64,000 nucleotides of DNA from Cupriavidus sp. IDO. GTDB lineage: Bacteria; Pseudomonadota; Gammaproteobacteria; Burkholderiales; Burkholderiaceae. A model generated the notes under the pieces. The model did not search any database, was not told the DNA's origin, and saw only the letters and a program-made list of their open reading frames with translations. The stretch's first letter is position 1; every line of letters begins with the position of its first letter. Both the position numbers and the translations under genes were made by a program. The DNA lies in contig NZ_JWMA01000014.1 in NCBI RefSeq assembly GCF_000812465.1, positions 1-64,000 on the forward strand, read 5' to 3'. Below are positions 1-8,460 of this stretch, in pieces.

Positions 1-119
1 CTTTTTCGCGGGCGTAGCCGGCAAAACAGCCACGCCTCCAAGAACCCAATCCCGCAATCCGGCGAAGAACCTTTTCTTTGGTTTTGGCCGGGCGAGAGGA
101 AGCGTAGATTGGACCTTCT

Positions 120-161
120 ACCGCCCAATATCGGAAACTCCCTATAATCGAACGACCGTTC
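120..161 (+). promoter_or_regulatory. Promoter and TetR-type operator of the nitronate monooxygenase gene
   Basis: A perfect -10 hexamer TATAAT lies at 143-148; no strong -35 is visible at the usual distance. Immediately downstream, 150-161 is the dyad GAACG-AC-CGTTC, which would overlap the transcription start. Short GAACG/CGTTC dyads of this kind resemble sites of TetR-family acyl-CoA regulators (FadR/PsrA/FadP type). The dyad is seen; the regulator is inferred. Confidence 0.45.
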
Positions 162-207
162 ATTTAGCGTGCCCCCCAAAGGCACCCCCCGTGGTTCAGG
201 AGACACC

Positions 208-1185
208 ATGCCCGCCGCCAAACAACTGCCCAAGGCCCTGCAAAACCTGGCCCTGCCTGTGATTGCCTCGCCGATGTTCATCGTCAGCTACCCCGAGCTG
301 GTGCTGGCGCAATGCAAGGCCGGCATCGTCGGTTCCTTTCCCGCGCTGAATGCGCGTCCGGCGGAACTGCTTGACGAATGGCTCACGCAGATGCAGGAAG
401 AGCTGGCCAGCTTCACGGCGGCCAATCCCGGCAAGCCGGTCGGCCCGATTGCGGTGAACCAGATCGTGCATACGTCCAACGCGCGCCTCGAACATGACGT
501 GAAGGTCTGCGTCGAGCACAAGGTGCCGATCTTCATCACCTCGCTGCGCGCGCCGGTGAAGGAGATGATCGATGCGGTGCATAGCTATGGCGGTATCGTG
601 CTGCACGATGTCATCAGCCTGCGCCATGCCGAGAAGGCAATCGAAGCCGGGGTTGACGGCCTGATCCTCGTCGCGGCCGGCGCCGGGGGCCATGCGGGCA
701 TGCTGTCGCCATTCGCGCTGGTGGGCGAAGTGCGCAAGATCTTCGACGGCCCGATCGCACTGTCGGGCTCGATCGCCACCGGCGATGCCGTGCTGGCCGC
801 GCAGGCCATGGGGGCGGACTTCGCCTACGTGGGCACGCGCTTCATCGCCTCGCAGGAAGCCCATGCCGCCGAGTCGTACAAGCAGTCGATCACCGGCTCG
901 GCCGCCGCAGACATCGTCTACACCAACCTGTTCACGGGCGTGCACGGCAACTACATCCGCGAGAGCATCGAGAACGCGGGCCTGGACCCCGACAACCTGC
1001 CCGTGGCCGACAAGACCAAGATGGACTTCTCCAGCGGCAGTTCCAAGGCCAAGGCGTGGAAGGAAATCTGGGGCGCCGGCCAGGGCGTGGGCCAGATCCA
1101 CGACATCCCCGCCGCCGGCGAGATCGTCGCCCGCATGAAGGCCGAGTACGACGCCGCCAAGGCGCGTCTGGGCATCAAGGTCTGA
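208..1185 (+). CDS. Nitronate monooxygenase family flavoprotein
   Basis: Predicted FMN-dependent oxygenase (2-nitropropane dioxygenase family) that oxidises alkyl nitronates such as propionate-3-nitronate to the carbonyl and nitrite; cytoplasmic TIM barrel of 325 residues, normal for the family. The phosphate/flavin-binding stretches GAGGHAG (about 158-164) and GADFAYVGTRF (about 202-212) are present, and the N-terminal PVIASPM motif is typical. ATG at 208 is chosen over an upstream in-frame GTG at 169 because AGGAGA sits at 198-203. The next gene starts 8 bp after the stop. The natural substrate cannot be read from sequence; some relatives are enoyl reductase-like. Confidence 0.85.
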   Translation: MPAAKQLPKALQNLALPVIASPMFIVSYPELVLAQCKAGIVGSFPALNARPAELLDEWLTQMQEELASFTAANPGKPVGPIAVNQIVHTSNARLEHDVKVCVEHKVPIFITSLRAPVKEMIDAVHSYGGIVLHDVISLRHAEKAIEAGVDGLILVAAGAGGHAGMLSPFALVGEVRKIFDGPIALSGSIATGDAVLAAQAMGADFAYVGTRFIASQEAHAAESYKQSITGSAAADIVYTNLFTGVHGNYIRESIENAGLDPDNLPVADKTKMDFSSGSSKAKAWKEIWGAGQGVGQIHDIPAAGEIVARMKAEYDAAKARLGIKV

Positions 1186-1192
1186 CCCGCCA

Positions 1193-1651
1193 TTGCAGCC
1201 GCAGCATCAGGACCTCTCCGCGACAAAACTCACAGCCGTCGCTGAACTGAGCCGCCGGCAGCGGGCGTTGCGCGCGATCTGGGTGTTTCTGGGAGCGCTG
1301 AGCCTGCTGCTTGGCTTTATCGGCATCTTCCTGCCGGTGCTGCCGACCACGCCCTTCGTGCTGCTGGCTGCGGCGTGCTTCGCGCGCGGGTCGGAGCGCT
1401 TCCATCACTGGCTGCTGACGCATCAGCGCTTTGGCCCGCTGGTAAGCGACTGGCAGCGCCACCACAGCATTCCGCTGCGCGCGAAATGCTTGGCGCTGAG
1501 CATGATGTGGGTATCGATGGGTACCACGGCCTGGCTGATGCGGGCGCGGCCGCTGGCCTCGGTGGCGTTAGTCGCGTGCGCGGCTGCGGTCAGCATGTGG
1601 ATGCTGAGGCTGCCGACCCGCCCACCGGGCGGGCACAGCAATCAGTCGTAG
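1193..1651 (+). CDS. DUF454 (YbaN-like) small inner-membrane protein
   Basis: 152 residues with two or three hydrophobic segments, the first at about 28-60 holding the family motif around FLPVLPTTPF, followed by a short polar part (RFHHWLLTHQRFGPLVSDW). This pattern matches DUF454/YbaN inner-membrane proteins, whose function is unknown. Translation most likely starts at TTG 1193, 8 bp after the nitronate monooxygenase stop, so the two genes are probably co-transcribed. The last 10 bp overlap the 3' end of the convergent CoA ligase gene. Confidence 0.75.
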   Translation: MQPQHQDLSATKLTAVAELSRRQRALRAIWVFLGALSLLLGFIGIFLPVLPTTPFVLLAAACFARGSERFHHWLLTHQRFGPLVSDWQRHHSIPLRAKCLALSMMWVSMGTTAWLMRARPLASVALVACAAAVSMWMLRLPTRPPGGHSNQS

Positions 1652-2892
1652 CGGCGCGCGTCCTCGATCAGCTTGCCATCCTGCGGCAGCGAGCCCGCAG
1701 GCACGAACAACACGTCTCCGCGCAGCCGCATCACTTCGCGCAGCGATTCCGCGATCGCGCGCTTGAGCCCTTCGTCTTCGCTCGTGGCCTCGCAATGCAG
1801 TGTCATCACGTCAGCGCCGACCGCACCGGTCACCACCAGGCGCGCCGCGCGGATTTCCGGATGCCGGCGCAGCACATCGGCCACCTGTCCCGGATGCACG
1901 AACATGCCCTTGACCTTGGTCGTCTGGTCGGCGCGGCCGAGCCAGCCCTTGAGCCGGACATTGGTGCGTCCGCACGGGCTGGCGCGGTGCGAGGAACCGG
2001 CCACGATGGCCGACAGGTCGCCGGTGCCGAAGCGGATCAGCGGATAGTCGCCGTTACCGAGCACCGTCACCACCACCTCCCCGGTCTCGCCTTCCGGCAT
2101 CGGGCGCGAGCCGCCCGGCTCGACGATCTCTACCAGCACGCCTTCATCGACTACCCAGCCATCGCCGCCATCGGTTTCATAGGCAATCAGGCCGAGATCG
2201 GCGGTGCCGTACATCTGGTGGACGTGCACGCCCCGCTCCAGGAACCAGGCGCGCAGCGATGGCGGCAGCGCCTCGCCCGATACCAGCGCCTTGGCCAGGC
2301 TCGTGCAAGGCGTGCCCATCTCCGCGCCGCGCTCCAGCAGCAGCTTGAGGAAGGACGGCGTGCCCGCATACGCCGCTGGCCGCAGGCTTGCCAGCGCCTG
2401 CACCTGCGATTCGGTCTGCCCGACTCCGGCCGGGAACACGCAGCAGCCCAGCCGGTGCGCGCCGGTTTCCATCATCATGCCGGCCGGCGTGAAGTGGTAG
2501 GAGAAGGTGTTGTAGACCAGATCGCCCGAACGGAAGCCCGCGGCAAACATCGCCCGCGCGATCCGCCACCAGTCGGCATCGTGGCCGTCCGGCTCGTGGA
2601 TCGGCCCCGGCGACTGGAAGATATGCTTCAGCCCGCCCAGCGGCGTGGCATTGAGGCCGCCCAGCGGCGGCACTGCGTGCTGGCGCGCCGTCAGCTCGGA
2701 CTTGCGCGTCACCGGCAGCGCCGCCAACGCCTCGCGCGAGGTCAGCGCAGAGGGATCGACGTCGCGCAGGATGTCAGCAAAGTACGGCGCATTGGCTCGC
2801 GCATGGGCCACCTGGCGCGACAACGCGGCAAGCAACGCCTGCTCGCGGACTTCCGGCGCGCGGGTTTCGAGCGAATCGAAGTGTTCTGGCAT
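1642..2892 (-). CDS. Phenylacetate-CoA ligase-like AMP-binding enzyme with atypical phosphate loop
   Basis: 417-residue adenylate-forming enzyme related to PaaK (COG1541), expected to activate an organic acid to its CoA thioester. Visible family stretches include YAGTPSFLKLLLERG, HQMYGTADLGLIAYE and RFGTGDLSAI. The usual Ser/Thr/Gly-rich ATP loop (SSGTTG) is replaced by QSPGPIHEP, so it belongs to a divergent PaaK branch. ATG 2892 is chosen because the conserved part begins at MPEHFDSLETR. It is the last gene of a seven-gene minus-strand operon with an ABC importer and a second CoA ligase, 164 bp after livF. The acid substrate is unknown. Confidence 0.75.
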   Translation of the reverse strand: MPEHFDSLETRAPEVREQALLAALSRQVAHARANAPYFADILRDVDPSALTSREALAALPVTRKSELTARQHAVPPLGGLNATPLGGLKHIFQSPGPIHEPDGHDADWWRIARAMFAAGFRSGDLVYNTFSYHFTPAGMMMETGAHRLGCCVFPAGVGQTESQVQALASLRPAAYAGTPSFLKLLLERGAEMGTPCTSLAKALVSGEALPPSLRAWFLERGVHVHQMYGTADLGLIAYETDGGDGWVVDEGVLVEIVEPGGSRPMPEGETGEVVVTVLGNGDYPLIRFGTGDLSAIVAGSSHRASPCGRTNVRLKGWLGRADQTTKVKGMFVHPGQVADVLRRHPEIRAARLVVTGAVGADVMTLHCEATSEDEGLKRAIAESLREVMRLRGDVLFVPAGSLPQDGKLIEDARRYD

Positions 2893-2961
2893 GGTGCGGT
2901 ACGTTGCAGGATTAGGGGGTACTTTGAAAGCTGCGACAGCGCGTCGAGAAGCCGTAGCGAG

Positions 2962-3033
2962 CGGGTCGGAGCGGGCCTGAGGAGCGCAGCCGTACATGGG
3001 TACGGCGAGCACCGCAAGGCCCGATCCGGCCCG
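2962..3033. repeat. Nested intergenic inverted repeat
   Basis: Outer arms 2962-2978 and 3017-3033 are complementary over 17 bp with two mismatches. Between them is a perfect 7-bp hairpin GCCGTAC (2989-2995)/GTACGGC (3000-3006) with loop ATGG. It lies between livF and the CoA ligase gene and looks like a REP-type intergenic element or an mRNA-stabilising/attenuating structure. No second copy was noticed in this window. Confidence 0.6.
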
Positions 3034-3056
3034 CGCAGCAGGCTTATTCGTTTCTC

Positions 3057-3872
3057 TCAGGCAAGCCAGCGTTTGCGCCGGCGGTAACTCTTCACATCCC
3101 GGAACGACTTCCGCCCGGCGCCATCGGCATCATTGGCCGCAACGCCAAGGTAGAACTCCTTCACGTCCTCATTGGTGCGCAGCGATTCGGCATCGCCGTC
3201 CATCACCACGCGGCCGTTCTCCAGGATGTAGCCGTAGTCGGCATAGCGCAGTGCCACCATGGTGTTCTGCTCGGCGAGCAGGAAGCTGACCTTCTCGCGC
3301 GAGTTCAGGTCGCGCACGATCTCGAAGATCTCCTCGACGATCTGCGGCGCCAGGCCCATCGACGGCTCGTCGAGCAGGATCATCGCGGGCTTGGCCATCA
3401 TGGCCCGGCCGATCGCGCACATCTGCTGCTCGCCGCCCGACGTGTAGCCGGCCTGCGACTTGCGGCGGGTCTTCAGGCGCGGGAAGTAGTCGTAGATCTT
3501 CTCCAGCTCTTCACGCGTCTGCGCGCGCGACAGGCCGCGCGTGTAGGCGCCGGTGAGCAGGTTTTCCTCGATCGTGAGGTGGGCGAAGCAGTGCCGTCCC
3601 TCCATCACCTGGATCACGCCGCGCCGCACGAGGTCGTTGGGCGTGAGCTGGTCGACGCGGCTGCCGCGGTATTCGATCGAGCCCTTGGTCACGTCGCCGC
3701 GCTCCGCGTGCAGCAGGTTGGAAATGGCCTTCAGCGTAGTGGTCTTGCCCGCGCCGTTGGCGCCCAGCAGCGCCACGATCTTGCCTTCGGGCACGTCGAG
3801 CGAAACGCCCTTGAGCACGAGGATCACGTGATCGTAGATGACTTCGATGTTATTGACGGAGAGAAGGCTCAT
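3057..3872 (-). CDS. livF: LIV-type ABC transporter ATPase, LivF family
   Basis: 271-residue ATP-binding subunit of a hydrophobic amino acid/organic acid importer. Walker A GANGAGKTT is at about 37-45, the signature SGGEQQM and Walker B ILLDEPSMGLAP follow in order, and the LivF-type AEQNT switch region is present. ATG 3872 is used because homology begins at MSLLSVNNIEV. The C-terminus carries a basic tail (SYRRRKRWLA) slightly longer than usual. It works with LivG, LivH, LivM and the binding protein encoded upstream in the same operon. Confidence 0.9.
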   Translation of the reverse strand: MSLLSVNNIEVIYDHVILVLKGVSLDVPEGKIVALLGANGAGKTTTLKAISNLLHAERGDVTKGSIEYRGSRVDQLTPNDLVRRGVIQVMEGRHCFAHLTIEENLLTGAYTRGLSRAQTREELEKIYDYFPRLKTRRKSQAGYTSGGEQQMCAIGRAMMAKPAMILLDEPSMGLAPQIVEEIFEIVRDLNSREKVSFLLAEQNTMVALRYADYGYILENGRVVMDGDAESLRTNEDVKEFYLGVAANDADGAGRKSFRDVKSYRRRKRWLA

Positions 3873-3927
3873 GGTGCGGCTCGGTTGGGTATTGCGGTAA
3901 CTCTGGACTTCGCTTTCCTGCCGTTTT

Positions 3928-3956
3928 GCTCCCCTCGCCCTCCGGGAGAGGGGAGC
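3928..3956. repeat. Inverted repeat between livK and livF
   Basis: Arms GCTCCCCTC (3928-3936) and GAGGGGAGC (3948-3956) pair perfectly over 9 bp, with a small CCC/GGG inner helix in the loop. Repeats built on CCCTCTCCC/GGGAGAGGGG are, from general knowledge, common between Cupriavidus genes. Just after livK, it may protect the abundant binding-protein mRNA. Confidence 0.6.
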
Positions 3957-3979
3957 CAACCGTCAGGATTCGCGCGGCA

Positions 3980-5317
3980 TCAAGACTTCATGCAAGCCGG
4001 CGTAATCCCCTTCTCCTTCGCATACTGCGCGGCGGTCGCCTTGAACAGCGGATGGATCAGGTTCTTGTTGCCCTCGATCCAGTCGGACACCACCACCCAC
4101 TTGGTGCCATCCCATTGCTGGATCTTCACCTTGCCGGAGCCTTCATGGTTATCGCAGCTGGTCTTGATCTCCGGCAGCAGGCCGGTGGCACCCAGCTGCT
4201 GCAGGCGTGCATTGGTGATGTTGAGGTTCTCGAAGGCCCAGCGCATCTGCTCGCCGGTCATCGGCTTGCCCTTGCCGAACTTCGCCTGCGCCACACGGAT
4301 GGCTTCCACCGTCACCACCGCGGCCGACACGCCACGGTTGTACAGCACCGAGCCCACCTTGTTCTTGTCCTGCATATTGCCCTTGCCGGCGCCATAGACC
4401 ACCTTGTCGATATCGGCAATCAGGGGCACGGCGTGGCCCGCGACGTTCCAGGTCGCGCTCATGTAGCCCTTGGCGGCATCGCCGGCCGGCACGGTGTCTT
4501 CTTCCGAACCTGCCCACCATGAGCCGATCATCTTGTCGCGCGGGAAGCCCACCTTCTGCGCGGCCTTCAGCGCGGTCTGGTTCATCACGCCCCAGCCCCA
4601 GAAGATCACGTAGTCAGGCTTCTCCTGGCGGATCTTCAGCCACTGGGCGCCCTGCTCGTTGCCGGGGTGGGCTACCGGGATCTCGACCAGGTCGAACTTG
4701 CCGAGCTTCGCTTCGGCCTGTAGCGCCACGATCGGCTCCTTGCCATAGGCCGAGTCGTGATACAGGTAGACGATCTTCTTGCCCGCCAGCGAGCCGCCGC
4801 TCTTAGAGGCCAGGTACTTGACGATGGCCGAGACCTGCATCTGGTAGGTCGTCACCAGCGGGAAGGCATACGGGAACACCGAACCGTCCACGGCATCGGT
4901 ACGGCCGTAGCCCATCATCACCAGCGGCACCTTGTCGGCGGCAGTCTTGTCGACCAGCGCGTACGAAATGCCAGTCGACATCGAGTGATACGCAGTGCCC
5001 TTGGACGTGGCGTTCTTCGACTTCAGGCGCTCATAGCATTCCACGCCCTTGGCATTGTTGTATTCGGTCTCGCACTCTTCCCACGACAGCTTGACGCCAT
5101 TCACGCCCCCTTCCTTGAGGTTGACGTAGTTCAGGTAGTCGATGAAACCGCCGTACCACGACTGCCCGTTAGCGCCATACGGTCCCACGCGATAGCTCGG
5201 CAGCGCAACGAACTGCTCGCTGCTTTGCGCCAGTGCCGTTGCCGCCGGCGCCAGCAGTGCAGCCGCGGTGCTGAGCACCAGGGCGGCGCGTTGCACATTG
5301 CGGATCAGGTTGGTCAT
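3980..5317 (-). CDS. livK: LIV-type ABC transporter periplasmic binding protein
   Basis: 445-residue periplasmic substrate-binding protein of the LivK (type I fold) family. Residues 1-30 form a Sec signal peptide (basic MTNLIRNVQR, hydrophobic core, cleavage after ATALA or nearby). The start is supported by a good ribosome site (AAGGAGACTGTC before ATG). The mature protein shows the type I layout with the hinge region YHDSAYGKEP and FWGWGVMNQTAL. It is longer than LivJ/LivK (about 345 residues) and resembles binding proteins found beside acyl-CoA ligases, so the ligand is more likely an aromatic or aliphatic acid than leucine; that is inference. Confidence 0.85.
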   Translation of the reverse strand: MTNLIRNVQRAALVLSTAAALLAPAATALAQSSEQFVALPSYRVGPYGANGQSWYGGFIDYLNYVNLKEGGVNGVKLSWEECETEYNNAKGVECYERLKSKNATSKGTAYHSMSTGISYALVDKTAADKVPLVMMGYGRTDAVDGSVFPYAFPLVTTYQMQVSAIVKYLASKSGGSLAGKKIVYLYHDSAYGKEPIVALQAEAKLGKFDLVEIPVAHPGNEQGAQWLKIRQEKPDYVIFWGWGVMNQTALKAAQKVGFPRDKMIGSWWAGSEEDTVPAGDAAKGYMSATWNVAGHAVPLIADIDKVVYGAGKGNMQDKNKVGSVLYNRGVSAAVVTVEAIRVAQAKFGKGKPMTGEQMRWAFENLNITNARLQQLGATGLLPEIKTSCDNHEGSGKVKIQQWDGTKWVVVSDWIEGNKNLIHPLFKATAAQYAKEKGITPACMKS

Positions 5318-5330
5318 GACAGTCTCCTTC

Positions 5331-5344
5331 GCCCTCGAGGGCGT
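5331..5344. repeat. Perfect GC palindrome between livM and livK
   Basis: CGCCCTCGAGGGCG is a perfect 14-bp palindrome just upstream of the livK ribosome site, followed on the plus strand by TTTGTT. It may fold as a short stem in the intercistronic RNA and modulate livK expression. Confidence 0.4.
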
Positions 5345-5412
5345 TTGTTATGTGCAGGCTTTGCAGCCTTGATACGACAGACAGGAACTGCGAATAAATG
5401 GATGCGCCAACA

Positions 5413-6489
5413 TCAATGCGGGAACGGCCACAGGCGCAGCTTCTCCTTGGCGATCTGCCAGAGGCGCGCCAGGCCATGCGGCTCGACGATCAGAAAGAAG
5501 ATGATGAGCCCGCCGAATACCATCAGCTGAATATGCGACACCGTGGCGTTGGTGAACGGCAGGTGCAGCATCGACGCCAGCGGCGGCAGCATGTTGTCCA
5601 GGAAGATCGGCAGCAGCAGGATGAACGCCGCGCCGAGGAACGAGCCGAGGATGCTGCCCACGCCGCCGATGATGATCATGAACAGCACGCGGAACGACAG
5701 GTCCAGCGAGAAGCCGTCGGGCTCCACCGAGCCGAGGTAGCAGAACGCATACAAGGCGCCGGCCACGCCGCAGTAAAACGAGCTGACCGCAAACGCCAGC
5801 AGCTTGGTGCGCATCAGCGGAATGCCGATCACCTCTGCGGCAACATCCATGTCGCGCACCGACATCCAGGCGCGGCCGGTGGCCGAGCGCACCAGGTTCT
5901 TGGCGATCAGCGCCAGCACCGTCACCACGCCCAGCACGAACAGGTACTTCTTCACCGGTGTGTCGATGGCGATGCCGAACAGGTCCAGCCGCTGTGCCGT
6001 GATCACGCCCGACGAGCTGTTGTTCGAGAACCAGGGGAACTTGGTCAGCGCCCACACCACGAAGAACTGCGCCGCCAGCGTCGCCACCGCAAGGTAGAAG
6101 CCCTTGATGCGCAGCGACGGCAGGCCGAACGCCACGCCCACCAACGCGGCGGACAACCCGGCGAGAATGAACGTCAGCAGCACCGGCAGCCCTTCGATGC
6201 GCAGCTGGAAGTTGTATGCCGCATAGGCGCCTACTGCCATGAAGGCCGCGGTGCCGAGCGACAACTGCCCGGCGTAACCGGTCAGGATATTCAGCCCCAG
6301 CGCCGCCAGCGCGAAGATCAGGAACGGGATCAGGATGGCCGAGAACCAGTACTCCGAGCCGGTGAACGGGATCACCACGAACGCCACGGCCATCAGCACG
6401 GCAAAGCCGATGCGGTCCTGGCGGATCGGGAAGATCTGGCTGTCGGCAACGTAGCTGGTCTTGAACTGGCCGGCTTCACGATAGAACAT
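5413..6489 (-). CDS. livM: LIV-type ABC transporter permease, LivM family
   Basis: 358-residue integral inner-membrane permease with about ten hydrophobic segments. The LivM signatures LNILTGYAGQLSLGTAAFMAVGAY (about 85-108) and the EAA-like stretch ATGRAWMSVRDMDVAAEVIG are clear. The ribosome site AGGAGACTTGCC precedes ATG. It lies 24 bp downstream of livH and 95 bp upstream of livK. It pairs with LivH to form the channel energised by LivG and LivF. Confidence 0.9.
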   Translation of the reverse strand: MFYREAGQFKTSYVADSQIFPIRQDRIGFAVLMAVAFVVIPFTGSEYWFSAILIPFLIFALAALGLNILTGYAGQLSLGTAAFMAVGAYAAYNFQLRIEGLPVLLTFILAGLSAALVGVAFGLPSLRIKGFYLAVATLAAQFFVVWALTKFPWFSNNSSSGVITAQRLDLFGIAIDTPVKKYLFVLGVVTVLALIAKNLVRSATGRAWMSVRDMDVAAEVIGIPLMRTKLLAFAVSSFYCGVAGALYAFCYLGSVEPDGFSLDLSFRVLFMIIIGGVGSILGSFLGAAFILLLPIFLDNMLPPLASMLHLPFTNATVSHIQLMVFGGLIIFFLIVEPHGLARLWQIAKEKLRLWPFPH

Positions 6490-6513
6490 GGCAAGTCTCC
6501 TGTGCGAAGTCGG

Positions 6514-7428
6514 TCAGACGCGGTCAATGTGTTTCTCGCCGAACAGCCCTTCGGGCCGCACCAGCAGAAACAGCAAGGCAAATACATACGGGAACCAGCC
6601 TTCGATGCCGCCGAAGTTGCCGCCGAACACCGACTGGAACACCGGCGGGATGTAGATCTCGGCCAGCTTCTCCGACGCGCCGATGATCAGCCCGCCGACG
6701 ATCGCGCCGGGCACCGAGGTGAAGCCGCCGAGGATCAGCACCGGCAACGCCTTCAGCGCGGTCAGCGTCAGCGCGAACTGCACGCCGTTGCGCGACCCCC
6801 ACAGCAGGCCGGCCACCAGCGCGACGAAGCCCGCCACGCCCCACACGATGGCCCAGATGTTCTGCAGCGGAATGCCGAGCGACAACGCCGCCTGGTGATC
6901 GTCCGCCACCGCGCGCAGCGCGCGGCCGACCTTGGTGTACTGGAAGAACAGCGCAAGGGAACCCACCAGCACGCCGGCAATGCCAGCCGCCGCCAGGTCG
7001 AACTTGGAGATGACGATGTTGAAGTTGGTCAGGATCGATTCGATCGGCTCGTCGACGATGCCCAGGTTGATCGGGCGCACTTCATTGCCGAACAGCAGCG
7101 GCCCCAGCCCTTCGAGGAAGAACGACAGGCCGATGGTCGCCATGAACAGCGTGATCGGCGGCTGGTTGACCAGCTTGCGCAGCACGAAGCGCTCGGTGCT
7201 CATGCCGACCAGGATCATCACGATAAAGGCGCCGATCACCGCCGCCCACATCGGCATGCCCTTGTCCATCAGCCCCACCACCGCCAGCGCGGCGAAGTAG
7301 ACCATCGCGCCCTGCGCAAAGTTGAACACGCCCGAGGCCTTGTAGATCAGCACGAAGCCGAGCGCCACCAGCGAGTACATCAGCCCCGATAGCAGGCCGC
7401 CGATCAGGATTTCGAAGAAGAACGTCAT
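6514..7428 (-). CDS. livH: LIV-type ABC transporter permease, LivH family
   Basis: 304-residue inner-membrane permease with about eight hydrophobic segments. LivH hallmarks are LLSGLMYSLVALGFVLIYKASGVFNFAQGAMVYFAA near the N-terminus and GRALRAVADDHQAALSLGI in the cytoplasmic coupling loop. It sits between livG (46 bp upstream) and livM (24 bp downstream) in the same operon and forms the heterodimeric channel with LivM. Confidence 0.9.
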   Translation of the reverse strand: MTFFFEILIGGLLSGLMYSLVALGFVLIYKASGVFNFAQGAMVYFAALAVVGLMDKGMPMWAAVIGAFIVMILVGMSTERFVLRKLVNQPPITLFMATIGLSFFLEGLGPLLFGNEVRPINLGIVDEPIESILTNFNIVISKFDLAAAGIAGVLVGSLALFFQYTKVGRALRAVADDHQAALSLGIPLQNIWAIVWGVAGFVALVAGLLWGSRNGVQFALTLTALKALPVLILGGFTSVPGAIVGGLIIGASEKLAEIYIPPVFQSVFGGNFGGIEGWFPYVFALLFLLVRPEGLFGEKHIDRV

Positions 7429-7474
7429 GGCTGCGTTCCAGTGAATGCGATTTAGGAGTGAGCCCGTCTGGGGC

Positions 7475-8437
7475 TCAGTGCGACGTACCCAGGTAAGCCT
7501 TGATCACGTCCGGATTACCCTTGACCTCGTCCGGCGTGCCGTCGCCGATCTTCTTGCCGTAGTCGAGCACCACCACGCGGTCGGAGATATCCATCACCAC
7601 GCCCATGTCGTGCTCGATCAGGACGATGGTGGTGCCGAACTGGCGGTTGACGTCGAGGATGAATCGGCACATATCCTGCTTCTCTTCCACGTTCATGCCG
7701 GCCATCGGCTCGTCCAGCAGCAGCATCGACGGCTCGGCCGCCAGCGCGCGCGCCAGTTCCACGCGCTTCTGCAGGCCGTACGGCAGGCGCCCCACCGGCG
7801 TCTTGCGGATCGACTGGATCTCGAGGAAGTCGATCACTTCCTCGACCTTCTGGCGGTGGCGCATTTCCTCATTGCGCGCCGGCCCCCACCACAGCGCATG
7901 GGCGAAGAGCCCGGTGCGGAACTGCGTGTTGCGCCCGGTCATGATGTTGTCCAGCACCGTCATGCCCTTGAACAGCGCGATGTTCTGGAACGTGCGCGCA
8001 ATGCCCTGCCGCGCGGCGGCGGTCGGGTGCATCTGCTTGCGCTCTTCGCCGCGAAAGACGATGCGGCCCTGCTGCGGGTGGTACACGCCGTTGATCACGT
8101 TCAGCATCGAGCTCTTGCCCGCGCCGTTGGGCCCGATGATCGCGCGGATCTCATGCTCGCAGACATCGAACGAAATATCCGTCAGCGCCTTCACCCCGCC
8201 GAACGCCAGCGAAATATGCTGCAGGTCGAGAATCACTTCGCCGCCGGTGCGCGCGTGCTCACCGGTGCGCTGTGCGTGTTGCGTGCCGGTTTGCGCGCCG
8301 CTGTCGTCAGCCAGCCCTGCCGGCGACAGCGGGCCGGATGGCGCAATCGCACCACCGCTGCCCGCGCCGCTCGCATCGGTCCGTGCCGTGCCGGTCCACT
8401 CGCGCTGTCCAGCGCCTTGCCAGGCCACTTGCGTCAT
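7475..8437 (-). CDS. livG: LIV-type ABC transporter ATPase, LivG family, with N-terminal extension
   Basis: 320-residue ATPase; LivG proteins are usually about 255. The ATPase domain starts near residue 68 (VILDLQHISLAFGGVKAL), with Walker A GPNGAGKSS, the signature region LPYGLQKRVELARAL (glycine-poor, YGLQK in place of SGGQ) and Walker B MLLLDEPMAGMN. The first ~65 residues are a Gly/Ala/Thr-rich, probably disordered extension not expected in the family; GGAGA in front of ATG 8437 supports translating it. Second gene of the operon, 23 bp after the acyl-CoA synthetase gene. Confidence 0.88.
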   Translation of the reverse strand: MTQVAWQGAGQREWTGTARTDASGAGSGGAIAPSGPLSPAGLADDSGAQTGTQHAQRTGEHARTGGEVILDLQHISLAFGGVKALTDISFDVCEHEIRAIIGPNGAGKSSMLNVINGVYHPQQGRIVFRGEERKQMHPTAAARQGIARTFQNIALFKGMTVLDNIMTGRNTQFRTGLFAHALWWGPARNEEMRHRQKVEEVIDFLEIQSIRKTPVGRLPYGLQKRVELARALAAEPSMLLLDEPMAGMNVEEKQDMCRFILDVNRQFGTTIVLIEHDMGVVMDISDRVVVLDYGKKIGDGTPDEVKGNPDVIKAYLGTSH

Positions 8438-8460
8438 CTTGCTGTCTCCGCTTGTACCGC

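Noticed and set aside
5398-7392. 664-codon plus-strand open frame opposite livM/livH
   Set aside because: Gln/Arg/His/Asp-rich translation without hydrophobic core or motif; the minus-strand permeases are certain.
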